Origin: Nelumbo lutea
Taxonomy: Eukaryota; Streptophyta; Magnoliopsida; Proteales; Nelumbonaceae
Direction of reading: 5' to 3'
Assembly: GCA_022828595.1 (NCBI GenBank)
Contig: JAKGHH010000002.1
Coordinates: 83,730,076 to 83,794,075 of the forward strand
DNA: 64,000 nucleotides
In this document: one piece after another, positions 11,114-21,834 of the stretch
How positions within the stretch are numbered: the stretch's first letter is position 1
Layout of the letters: each line of letters begins with the position of its first letter
The notes under the pieces: model-generated
The model's input: only the letters and a program-made list of their open reading frames with translations
Databases searched by the model: none
Told to the model about the DNA's origin: nothing
Made by a program: the position numbers and the translations under genes

Positions 11114-12644
11114 TGATGTGGATCATTGTGGCACTAGCAAGTGCACTAGCCATTCAGGTAGTAAAGTAGTGAATAGAGTATCGTTCCCACGAGGATTTAG
11201 GTAACAAGTATCGATACTAAATTGAGTACTTCTTATCTGATTAACAAATAAATCAAAACTTTAATGAAAGCTAAAAATCCTAAACTAAAATCTATCTAAA
11301 TCATTGGCCCAGTTGCCTTCAAATTAGGTTAGAAGAGTAAGTAGTAAATGACAATCTCAGAATTCAGCAATCTATCAATTCGGATCATTCGAATAAATCA
11401 TGATTGAGCCTTGGTTTGGTGAAACCCCAAGATCATGAACAGCCTCTCTCAATCGCATGTTCATCCAATGCATGAGTGACGGTTCTTCTATCTCTAGCAA
11501 GAATCTAATCCCCATGCATGCATTTCTTCAAACACTTCTAATGCATCAATTCAAATCTGAATTGATCACCAACTGAATTGTGCAAGTTATCTCTAACTTT
11601 GCACTCAATTCAGTTCTTGAATAGTAGATCTGAATTCATAGAGTCTCCCTCAAGCACTTTAAGAATTCCAAGCTTTGGATCCATTCGGCCAATCTGAAAT
11701 TTGTAGATCTGAATTCTCTTTCAAGCAATTCAGATCTTGCAATCAAATATCTGAGTTTTGAAGGTTAATTGGCCGAATTAATCTACAATTTAACCCCTAT
11801 TCAAGAAACTTCAAGTACAATTCATAACCATTTGAATGAATCAAAAAGAATTTGATTGTTGAACTGAAATTTTACAAGCTGAAATACATCAAGAAAGAAT
11901 GGAAGAAGGAGAAAGAAGAAAGAAAATATAACAAAGAAACTGAATTCAAATTAAAGGATAATGAAACTACAATTGAGTTATTACAAAAGATCTTTGAATG
12001 AAAAACCCCCAATTTCGAACTTACCTTCTTCTTCTTGTTTGCTTGACTTGAACTTCTTTCAGCCCTTCTTCATCTTCTTCCTTGCGCCTATCCTTCTTCT
12101 CTTCACTTCTCTCAAGGCGGTTGAACCTCTAAGAGTGGGAGAGCCTTCCTCTCAAGCAATTGAACACCTCTCCCCCCTCCTAGAGGCCTCCTTATATAGT
12201 TTTTCAAGGGGGCTCTTGCCCTTCTTGAAGCCTCTAGAATGGGGTATATTACACCCCTTTCTTGAACTTTCTAGAGCTCTCTTGAAAGCCTCCTAAGGGC
12301 TGCTATTTGGGCTGCACTTAGGCTCTCTCTTAGCACATGATAGCTATACTTTGAGTTGCTTTTTTGGGCTGAGAATGGGCCTTCTTTGCTGGGCCGAATT
12401 CTACTCTTAGCTAGGCTTTCTCTTCTTGGGCGCCGAAGTGCTCTCTCTTGCTTCCACAATGGGGATGGGCTGAATTTAATCTTTTTGAACCTTCTTTTCT
12501 TGCCTTTTTCCTTTCTTTTCTTGGATTAATTACCCCTGAAACTTATTCTTAGCATTAAGCTAAATTAAGGCAAAAAATAATAAAACCAGCATAAAAATAC
12601 ATGGTAAAGTCCTCAAAAATTATAGATAAATTATAGGTTCATCA
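11114..12644 (-). repeat. Gypsy-1 3' LTR
   Basis: 1531 bp, matching the right LTR with scattered substitutions and a ~44-bp deletion near 12428 relative to the copy at about 30955. A minus-strand TATATAAGG box lies at 12190-12199. Part of this LTR (from about 11954) is copied at 42559-43220. The LTR contains several AGATCTGAAT words that also fill the element leader. Confidence 0.93.
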
Positions 12645-12662
12645 AATACCCCCACACTTAAG
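12645..12662 (-). promoter_or_regulatory. Gypsy-1 polypurine tract
   Basis: The minus strand reads CTTAAGTGTGGGGGTATT directly before the LTR start TGATGAACC. The G-rich core and adjacency to the LTR fit a plus-strand primer. A similar AAGTGTGGGGGAG sits ~930 bp upstream at 13581-13596, just after pol, as a second PPT-like site. Confidence 0.8.
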
Positions 12663-13789
12663 CTTTTGCTTGTCCTCAAGCAGAGACATCAGCCATAAGC
12701 TGAACATTCCCCCCCCCCCCTTTTGTTCTCACCATTAACCTGATGAGTTAAGATAGAATTTCATTGAGTGGTCGGGGAACTTTTGTAAGTGTTCAACTCC
12801 CATTCTTGTAAAATTCCATTTAATATGTATAAGATTCAGGGAAAGGAGAATATGAATTTCATCAAAGTTCAGTCTTCACTCCCAATCAATATATAATTCA
12901 GCTCCTTAATTGTTAAAGTTAATAATCAAATTACACTAAGTTTCACATCTGTAACTTTATCTTAATGAGAGTTCAACTTAGTATGCCCACTTGGACCTCA
13001 ACTGTCACCATCATTACTTATTTCTAGGGGTGAGTCCATTTTATGCTCCATCTCACCCTTACCTTTTTTTCTCTGTGAGTGCATTTTATGCTCCATCTCA
13101 CACACTTTTTTTTTCAGTGTAAGTGCATTTTATGCTCTATCTCACACTGGTCAAATGCTTGAGGTAGATAACAAGACTCGTGCTTTGAGCTGCTAGTTTT
13201 ACCATTCAGCTCAAAATAGTGGAGTCAATTTGGGTTGAATCTCATGTATCAATAATTCAGATGTGCACTAGCTTCCTTGACCATTAACAATGAAATCAAG
13301 CGCTTTCATACACATGAAGGTAGTTAGGGCTAGTCATACTGAAAGAAATATTCAGATCCCCTTTTCTCATGCATATATCAAACTAGGTTATTCAGAAGAA
13401 TAAAAACTTAACAAGTACATCAGTCTCCCTCAACTCATTGAGCTCCTTCTTAAAAATCATCAAATAAATAGTAATGAACTTGAGGGGTTCTAGTCTTTTT
13501 GGTTATGTCATTGCTTGCATATGTGTGTTGGGGTGAATGAAGTGCATGATTTCAGCCCCCATACCCTAGCCTCAGACTCACTCCCCCACACTTAAGACGA
13601 ACATTGTCCTCAATTTTCATAATGTTAGGGAATCACACTTGCTAGAGAAAACTGAAGAAAAGAAAAGGATGAATAAAATCCTTAAAGAATTGGAATTTTG
13701 TGAAAAATATATTTATTTTACTAATTAATATTTTAAAAAGATAAATGACAAAAAGATGCCTTAACCTGTTCATGAGCAAGCATAGAGGA
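12663..13789 (-). other. Gypsy-1 3' non-coding region with second PPT-like site
   Basis: About 1.1 kb between integrase and the PPT, where some Athila elements carry an envelope-like gene. Only short frames occur here. It holds a C homopolymer at about 12710-12720, three repeats of a GCATTTTATGCTCCATCTCAC-like phrase (13030-13145), and a second G-rich site at 13581-13596 beside ACAATGTTCGTCTTAAG. It is also present in the truncated copy at 43221-44361. Confidence 0.6.
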
Positions 13790-14807
13790 TTATTGGTTAT
13801 CAAGATAAACAGTGGATGGAGGGGATACAATATCGCCCATTAAATATGGTTTCAGGCACTGACCATTTACTTTAAATGTGCCATGAACCGGGTAGGTGAG
13901 TTCTATAGCTCCATAGGGAAAAACCTGTGAAATGGTAAAGGGTCCAGACCACCTGGACCTCAGCTTACATGGAAACAAGCGGAGATGGGAATTATATAAC
14001 AATACATGTTGGTCTACATAAAAGTCCCATCTCAACAAGTTCTTATCATGCCTGTTTTTTATTCTTTCTTTATAAATTTTGGCATTCTCATAAGCGGCAA
14101 GTCTGAATTCATCCAATTCATTCAATTGCAATCGCCTTTAGGACCCTATGGCCTGAATGTCAAAATTTAAGAATTTAAGAGCCCAATAGGCCTTGTGTTC
14201 TAATTCAACTGGTAAATGGCATGCTTTACCAAATACCAATCTGTAGGGGGACATGCCAATGGGTGTCTTAAATGCAGTTCTATATGCACATAATGTATCA
14301 TCTAATTTGATGGACCAATCTTTTCTGGCAGATGCTACGGTCTCTTTTGAGTTCCCTATTAGCCAACTCCACTTGGCCACTAGTTTGAGGGTGATAAGGG
14401 GTAGCTAATTTATGTGTAATTCCATATTTTTGCATTAACCTCTCAAATTGGCTATTGTAGAAGTGAGTTCCCCTATCACTAATTATAGCTCCCGGAGTGC
14501 CAAATCGGGAGAATAGCTTCTTTAGGAAGTGTACCACCCTTCTTGAGTCATTTGTAGGTAAAGCCATGGCTTCTACCCATTTGGATACATAATTAACTGC
14601 AACGAGGATGTACTTATTCCCAAAAGAATTTGGGAAAGGTCCCATGAAATCTATACCCCAAACATCAAAGATTTCACAGATCAAAATATTGGAAAGGGGC
14701 ATTTCATTCTGTCGGGAAATGTTTCCCGATCTTTGGCATTTGTCACATGTGGACACATACCTATGGACATCTTTGAAAAGTGTGGGCCAATAAAAACCTG
14801 ATTGCAA
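13790..14807 (-). pseudogene. Gypsy-1 integrase
   Basis: Two overlapping frames make up a Ty3 integrase. The first (14298-14807) has the zinc-finger end CDKCQR and the catalytic triad in WGIDFMGPF (Asp), IISDRGTHF (Asp) and [16 protein letters not shown] (Glu). The second (14138-14380, then 13790-14131) carries [38 protein letters not shown] and the C-terminal [16 protein letters not shown] and VNGQCLKPY motifs. A frameshift after NRELK is shared with the copy at 44362-45379. A second one, a missing base near 14139, is private to this copy. The protein would insert element cDNA into the genome; here it is broken. Confidence 0.93.
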
Positions 14808-15009
14808 AACCTTGGCTGTAGTGCGACTAGCTCCAAAATAACCTCATGCTTCTTTATCATGGAAAAATTGGAGTACCGACTCCCTCTCCTCCTCGAGGAC
14901 ACATCTCCTTATGATCTGACTGCACACAATTTATACAAAAAGGTTCCTCCCACAGATAATTAGCAAAATCGGCATACCAAGGATATGAGTATTCCTGTAT
15001 TGAGTACAA
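14808..15009 (-). other. Gypsy-1 RNase H-integrase linker, decayed
   Basis: Lies between the RNase H frame and the integrase frame. It contains remnants of the integrase N-terminal zinc-binding region in shifted frames (around 14681-14902) and no usable reading frame of its own. Confidence 0.5.
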
Positions 15010-16001
15010 CTATTCATCCGCAAATTCTTCTCGAACGTTGCTAGTTATCTCCTCTTTTGAGCTTACCTTGTCCAACCGGGAGAGATGGTCAGCAACCAGG
15101 TTTGCAGTACCCTTCATGTCTCTAATCTCAATATCAAACTCTTGCAATAAAAGGATCCACCTGATCAATCTTGGTTTTGAGTTTTGCTTGGTAAGCAAGT
15201 GCCTTAATGCCAAGTGATCTATGTAGACAACAACCTTGAATAATATCATATATGAACGAAACTTGTCAAGTGCAATTATTACTGCTAGCAGCTCCTTTTC
15301 TGTGGTGGTGTAATTGAGTTGGGGTCCAGTCAAAGTTCTGTTAGCATAGTAAATTGGCTGAAAATGGTTGTTCATTCTTTGTCCTAAAACAGCTCTTATA
15401 GCAGAATCACTCGCATCACACATTAGTTCAAATGGGAGGGTCCAATCAGGTGCTACCATAATAGGTGCATGGATCAATTTGTCTTTCAAGATGTTGAAAG
15501 CATGAAGGCACTCAGTTGAAAATTCAAATGTCACTTCTTTCTGAAGCAAGGTAGATAATGGCTTGGCAATTTTTGAGAAATCCTTAATAAACCTCCTATA
15601 GAATCCAACATGTCCTAAGAAACTTTTCAAAGAATGAACAAATGTTGGGGGTGGCAATTTTTCAATTGCCTCCACCTTGGCCTTGTCGACTTCTATACCT
15701 CTTTGAGAGATCTTGTATCCAAGCATTATGCCTTCTTGCACCATAAAATGACATTTCTCCCAATTCAACACAATATGTGTTTCTTCGCATCTAGTAAGCG
15801 CCTATAACAGATTATTCAAACATGCATCAAACGAAGAGCCAAAAACTGAAAAATCATCCATAAAGATTTCAATAAAATTTTCAACCATATCAGAAAATAT
15901 AGACATCATGCATCGCTGAAAGGTTGTTGGGGCATTGCATAACCCAAAAGGCATCCTTCAGTATGCAAAGTTCCATATGAGCAAGTAAAAGTGGTCTTTC
16001 T
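15010..16001 (-). pseudogene. Gypsy-1 reverse transcriptase (palm/thumb) and RNase H
   Basis: This is the downstream half of RT after the Copia-B insertion. The RT active site is FMDD (15853-15864), in a segment reading NFIEIFMDDFSVFG. The frame 15010-15771 continues with LGYKISQRGIEVDKAKVEAI and SFLGHVGFYRRFIKDFSKIAKPL. RNase H follows with CDASDSAI, TEKELLAVIIALDKF, VYIDHLALRHLL (usually VYTDH) and VADHLSRL, so the four acidic residues are present. A break lies between the FMDD part and the 15010-15771 frame. The partner half is at 24295-24695. Confidence 0.93.
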
Positions 16002-17956
16002 TGAAGGGATGGGATATCCACCACATGGACGCCCAAAAGTTGCGGAATGGACTGGGCGAATTTCAAAAATTTCTTCCATTTTTCAGGGAATCAAATTCCC
16101 TATTTTAGAAAAACATATTTTTCAATGATCAATCTAGAACCATTAACCAAACCAGATCTGAACCAAAAGGAGTAAGAGGGAGGATGCACCTAATACAGAG
16201 AAATAGTATCTCCCAATGGAGGTGTTCACACCCAAGGAAGGATCCAAAATCTGCTCCCACTGAAAATAGCGCAGTGTAAGATGGAGCAGAATCAACAATG
16301 TTCTTCCAAAAGAACTTGACCCTTCGCAAGAATCAACAGGATGGCTTGTGAATACAGCTCCAATCAATCTTTTCCCCAAAAGATTGGTATCAAGATCAAA
16401 TCTTGATTACTCTTGTAGAGAGTAGGAGATCGAACTACTGGAGGTGGTGGCTGTAGGAAGGAGGCGACAAGAGAGTATTCGCAGGGTGCAGAATTCTCTC
16501 TTCTTGTGAATTCAGCTCTGAAGATAAGAGTATGTTGGTTACATGTCAAAAGGCTGCCGCCCCTCCTCCTTTTATAGACTTAAAGTGATCAGCTCCTAAT
16601 CCTATTAGGAATTACTGATCCAAATATAATTTGGATTAGAAGTCCCGTTAAGTGATAAGGGATAACCCTCATCTTATTTGCAGATCAGATCAGCCATCTC
16701 CAAATCTAATTAGGAGGCTTCCAGATCTAAATCTTATTTAGATCTAGGACTCTCTAAGTGGATAGGGTCTGGGCCCAATCCTATCAGCTAATCCATCTCA
16801 GAATTCACCCCTTTTAATTGATTAATCAAACCATCCCAATTCGAAATGGGCTTAAGGCCCATTTAAGTTTATGTACTCACTTAGCCTTCCAAACTACTAC
16901 CTAGTTGGGCTTCCTTGTATGGCGTGGGACCCAAACATTGATCTACACATCAGCCACATGGGTTCAACCCAACCTTTGTTATGAGGCCTGGCTGAATACA
17001 CTACTATGGACAGTGCACCCACTAAAACCCATCTTATGGGCTCTATGGGCCCAACAATTACCCTAAGTGGTCCCTGGGCCAAACCACCTTGTAACACCCA
17101 GGGACTATGGGTAGATGGAAGATTAGCCCATCAGGTATTATCCTCAATGGACTTACACTTAACCTCTTAGCCCATAATGATCATTCACTGCCCGACAAGA
17201 GAGGACCTCTCCCTCGGCTGCAAGGAACAGTGTTACACTCTCTGCTTACATGGATCCTAAGAATTAAAACCTTTTTGCAAATCATTTCAAAACCATAATA
17301 TATATACTTTTATATCTCATATAAAATATATTTTGCAAAACAAATCCCAACGATTGAAATCGGCTACCGGCAGTCTTGGTTTCCATCAGTGAGAGTGCAT
17401 CCCCAATCATTACCCTTGTCCGACAAAGGGGCTGATCCTGTCACTATGAACACCCACTCAGATGAATTCTCAGACTGTCCCAACATACCCAGGTTTTGAC
17501 CCCCGCTAAGGTTCTCACTAATTGGTATATCAAAGACAACCCAATCTGACACCTGGTGTAGTATCATAATCGAGTCTAGGGGTCGAGTGTAACTTTCTAG
17601 TTTTGCCCATCAATCTCCAAGGTCCAGGGCAATATGAGAAATCTGGTCCAATTCATAGATTCAATTAATCCTACACTATATGTGCTTAGGGTCTCAACCT
17701 GGCAGCTGAGACAGGCCACCCCAACTGACTTGGTGGCACCACAGTGTCAGCCTTGTCAGGATAGGTCTCCCCAGACCGACCCACTGTTTGTGAACATTCT
17801 AAACTAACACGAATCTCATTAAGTGTCCAGTTTAAGGGTACTACACAGAAACATACCAAGGGAACATGAATCAAATATGCACTTTTATTCATTTACAATA
17901 AACTCATAAAGTACATCATCTTGATTGAAGCTAAGGGCAAACAGAACTGTCTAACA
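16002..17956 (-). repeat. Copia-B 3' LTR, full length
   Basis: 1955 bp with ends TGAAGG and CTAACA; the reference copy for family L in this window. It includes the TATA box (16568-16577, minus) and an AT-rich stretch at 17297-17335 that replaces the pure AT repeat of other copies and is shared with the Copia-C LTR. The right-hand LTR lacks 1271 bp of it (16230-17500). Confidence 0.94.
16568..16577 (-). promoter_or_regulatory. TATA box in Copia-B 3' LTR
   Basis: CTATAAAAGG on the minus strand, followed by the GC-rich GGGGCGGCAGCC sequence. It is conserved in position in the other family L LTRs. It lies within the part deleted from the 5' LTR, so the element no longer has a promoter where it needs one. 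Confidence 0.65.
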
Positions 17957-17973
17957 GCTCCCACTTGCACTTA
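17957..17973 (-). promoter_or_regulatory. Copia-B polypurine tract and pol stop
   Basis: The minus strand reads TAAGTGCAAGTGGGAGC just before the LTR start TGTTAGACAG. The pol stop codon TAA (17973-17971) is at the start of this tract, so pol runs almost to the LTR. Confidence 0.8.
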
Positions 17974-19768
17974 GGTCCAATCAGGTACAAGCCAGAGTCC
18001 CATGTTTTCCATGTATTTCTTAAACACTTTCTGTTATAGTGGCTTCGTTAATGAGACTGCTACATTTTCCACTGACGCTACCTTTGGAATCAGGACTTCC
18101 CCTCTACCAACAATCTCTCGCAGTACGTGGTACTTCCTCTCGATGTGCTTCGACTTCGAGTGGGCTCATGGCTCCTTAGCCTGAGCAATGGCTCCATTGT
18201 TGTCACACAACAATGGGATGAGTGATGTGCTAGACGAAATTACTCCCAACTCGTGAATGAACTTTTTCATCCACACGGCTTCTTTGGCAGCCTCACTTGC
18301 AGTAATGTACTCTGCCTCGGTCATGGAGTCTGCAGTGGACCCCTGCTTGTTGCTTTTCCAGCAAACAACATACGATCCTATCGTGAAAACATATCCAGAT
18401 GTAGACTTTCTATCATCTGGATCCGACTGGAAATCAACATCTGTATACCCTTGGATTTGTAGTGAGCTACCATCAAATACTAGACAAAACTCTTTTGTCC
18501 TACGAAGGTACTTAAGTATGTTTTTCACAGCAGTCTAGTGCTCCTGCCCTAGGTTGGCCTGAAATCTGCTTACTACACTCACTACCTAAGTAATGTCAGG
18601 ATGAGTGCACAGCATGGCATACCTGATGCTTCTACGGCAGAGGCATAGGGAACGTCTTTCATGCCATCAATCTCCTCAGAAGTCTTGGGAGACATTTTCT
18701 TGGAGAGAGTGACTCCGTGCTTGAAAGGAGCATTTCCTTTCTTGGAGTTCTCCATGCTATATCTTTTGACTATTTTGTCAATGTAAGCAGATTGGGATAA
18801 TCCTATTATCCACTTTGATTTATCTCTATAGTGTCAAAGACCCAGTATATAGGAGGCTTCTCCAAGATCTTTCATGGAGAATTGATGTGAAAGCCATATT
18901 TTCACCATAGTTAATATTCCTACATCATTCCCAATGAGTAGAATGTCATCTACATACAGAACCAAGAAGGTAACCTTATCTCCACTATACTTCCTGTAGA
19001 CACAGGGTTCATCCGGATTCTGCTCGAAGTCAAACGGTTTGACAGTAGACTCAAAACGGATGTTCCAACTTCTAGAAGCTTGCTTAAGTCCATAAATGGA
19101 TCTATTAAGTTTACATACCATGTTTTCCTGACCTGCAGCAATAAAGCCTTGCGACTGCTGCATATAGATATCTTCAGTAAGATCTCCATTCAGGAATGCA
19201 GTTTTGACATCCATCTACCAAATCTCATAATCATGGTATGTTGCTATAGCTAGCAGGATCCTAATGGATTTAAGCATGGACATAGGCGAAAAGGTTTCAT
19301 CATAATCGATGCTCTCTTTTCGAGTGTACCCTTTTGCCACCAACGAGCTTTGAAGGTCTCAACCCTACCATCGGGGCCCTTCTTCCTCTTGTAAATCCAT
19401 TTGCAACCGATTGATTTTACCCCAGAGGGTGGATCTACTAGAGTGCAGACTCCATTGGTCTCCATTGAGTCCATCTCTGCTCTCATGGCCTCCACCCACT
19501 TCTGGGAATCTATGTCCAATATAGCTTCTGCATAAGTCATGGGCTCCTCCTCACTAGTCAAGGTTTCCACCAAGTAACTATCCTGGTCATAACCATAATG
19601 AACTGGTGGCCTGGATACCCGAGTGAATCTTCCATGTTGGTCACTACCTGGAACTTGTGGGACATCTCCCACTGCTCCTGAGCTCTCGTCATCAAGAACA
19701 ACTTCTTGATGATGGGTGTCCAGGATGTAATCGGTTTCCAAAAATTGTGCATTTCGACTATAGAACAC
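17971..19768 (-). pseudogene. Copia-B reverse transcriptase and RNase H
   Basis: RT starts in the 19250-19768 frame (EEPMTYAEAILD, KWVEAMRAEMDSMETNGV, GCKWIYKRKKGPDGRVE), shifts near 19300, and continues at 18834-19214 with MDVKTAFLNGDLTEDIYM, IYGLKQASRSW and the intact active site LVLYVDDILLIGND (YVDD at 18945-18956). A stop after ASYILGL and breaks at 18540-18830 follow. RNase H (17971-18528) keeps GYTDVDF, MTEAEYI and LCDNNGA, supplying its acidic residues, and ends in VLI.KVAS. The RT core chemistry looks preserved, but at least two frame changes prevent a single polyprotein. Confidence 0.93.
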
Positions 19769-19784
19769 TTTCTGCTCACTTGGG

Positions 19785-21013
19785 TCATAGAATAGGTAAC
19801 CTACAAAGCCTTTTGGGTAAACCTACAAGTAGGCAATGGCTGGTCTTGGATTCCAACTTGTCTGCACTCATTCTTTTAACGTGTGCTGGACAACCCCAAA
19901 TTTTCAAATGTCTGACACTTGGTCTCTTTCCGGTCCAAAGTTCATATGGAGTATCGGAACTGATTAAGTTGGAACCCGATTCAGTACGTAAATCGCAGTC
20001 TCTAATGTGTAACCCCAAAAGGATGTGGGTAACTCTAAGTGCATGAGAAGCGATTGGACCATATCCAATAAGGTCTTATTCCTCCTCTCTGAAACACCGT
20101 TAAGTTGTGGTGTAGCAGGAGGAACTAATTGTGATACTATCCCATTGTCCTTTAAGTAGTCTCTGAATTCGTAAGAGAGATACTCGCCACCTCGATTTGA
20201 TCAAAGGGCTTTAATTTCTCTCCCTAACTATTTCTCGACCTCTTGTCTAAGTTCTTTGAATTTTTCAAAGGATTCAAACTTGTGTCTCATTAGGTACACG
20301 TAACCATATAGTGAAAAATCATCTGTGAAGGTGATGAAACACACATGTTGATTTTGTCTCCTAACACTCAGGGGACCACATACATCAGTATGTATTAGGT
20401 CAAGTGTGCATGTACATCTTTCAGGCTTACCGTTAAATGGTCGTTTCATCATCTTGCCTTGTAGGCAAGGCTCACAGGTGGCAAGATCTTCTATAGTTAG
20501 AAAATCCAAAGGACCATCCTTTACCAACCTTGTAATTCGGTCAACACCGAAGTGGCCAAGTCGGTAATGCCACAGACACGTGGGATTAACTGTATCACGG
20601 GCTCTCTTCTTGGGGATTTCAATCGACGTAGTTTCGATTATGTTAGTTTCTAGAGAAGGATGTAGAACATAGAGACCATTCTCCAGTTCCCCATATGCAA
20701 TGAATCTGTTATTTATTTTAATAGTAATCGCACTACTAAAGAAGACAGAATAACCATCTGCACACAGTTTTGAGACAGAAATCAAATTTCTCCTTAAATT
20801 TTGTACATAAAGACAATCTCTCAGTACAATAGTTCCTTCTCTAAAAAGTAACTCCACGGTTCCTATGGTCGCGGCTACAATAGTTGCAGTAGTCCCCAAG
20901 TAGAGTGTGACTTCTCCTTCACTCAACCTTCTACTTACCTTGAACCCCTGCAGTGAATTACACGCATGAGTTGAAGCCCCGGAGTCAATACACCAGGACG
21001 CAGAAGCTACCAA
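19785..21013 (-). pseudogene. Copia-B protease and integrase
   Basis: The frame 20228-21013 starts with an aspartic protease (WCIDSGASTHACN, DSG intact), a linker ending RRNLISVSKLCADGYSV, a zinc finger (WHYRLGH ... CEPC), and the integrase core with LIHTDVCGPL (first Asp) and FITFTDDFSLYGYVYLM. It ends at a TAG after EVEK. Beyond it the frame reads IKAL-stop-SNRGGEY: TGA replaces the usual Arg codon, and the second catalytic Asp (DRG) is Asn. The C-terminal part (19785-20018) has YELWTGKRPSVRHLKIWGCPAHV. The integrase would be inactive even if read through. Confidence 0.92.
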
Positions 21014-21024
21014 CAGATTGGTTT

Positions 21025-21834
21025 CTATAAAACAAGTTTTGAAATTACCTTTCTTGGATTCCAGGTAGGCAGGACAGTTCCTTTTCCAGTGGCCAGTCTT
21101 CTTGCAGAAGTGACAGGCATCCGATGCTTTGTCTTTCTTCTGCTTTTACCCTTAGTGGCTTTCTTCTGAGGCTTCTTTGCCTTCCTCTTTCTCTTGCCTG
21201 TCTTGCTAGCTTCAACAAGCATAACTACTGGCTCATCCTTTCTAATTAGTTCTTCAGCTCTTTGCAACATATTGTTGAGCTCTTGCAAGCTGACATTCAG
21301 CTAATTCATATTATAGTTCATAATGAATGGATTAAAGGAAGGAGGCAAAGAATTAAGGATAGCATCTATCTGGGTCGCAAGGTCCAGCCTGGATTCAAGA
21401 GCCTCCAATTGGTTGATATATCCCATCATCCGAAGACAATGGTCGTGAACTTGTTGGCCCTTGGTCATTTGAGCGGTCATGAACTATTTCAAAACCTTTT
21501 GTCGAGTAGAACGATTCTGCTCTTCATACATCATCCTGAGACTGTCCAATATGTCATTGGCTAGTTCGATCTGATCGAACTGCCTCTATATTGGGTTGTC
21601 CAAGGAGGCAATGATGTAACACCGGGCAAGGTAGTTTTTCTCCTCCCATTCCTGATAGTCTCTCCTTCGGGCCTCAGAAGCCCGGTCGCCCGGACACTTC
21701 GGGGTAGGATTCTTTGCCACTTTGTCTAGCTTTTTAGAAGCTAGGACCAGCATAAGGTTCCTGTACCAGTCAGCATAGTTTGGGCCCTTAAACTTGTTGT
21801 CGTCAAGAAGCTTTGCAAATGATCTGTTTGCCAT
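21025..21834 (-). pseudogene. Copia-B gag with zinc knuckle
   Basis: Starts ATG at 21834 (MANRSFAKLLDDNKFKGPNY) and encodes the copia capsid region (YLARCYIIASLDNPI). Three TAG codons then interrupt the frame (in DNPI-TAG-RQFDQ, VLK-TAG-FMTAQ and NMN-TAG-LNVS). After the last stop, LQELNNMLQRAEELIRKDE leads into a lysine-rich tail, a frameshift near 21145, and the zinc knuckle CHFCKKTGHWKRNC (about 21073-21125), which binds element RNA. Gag and protease are nearly continuous. Gag would form the virus-like particle. Confidence 0.9.
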
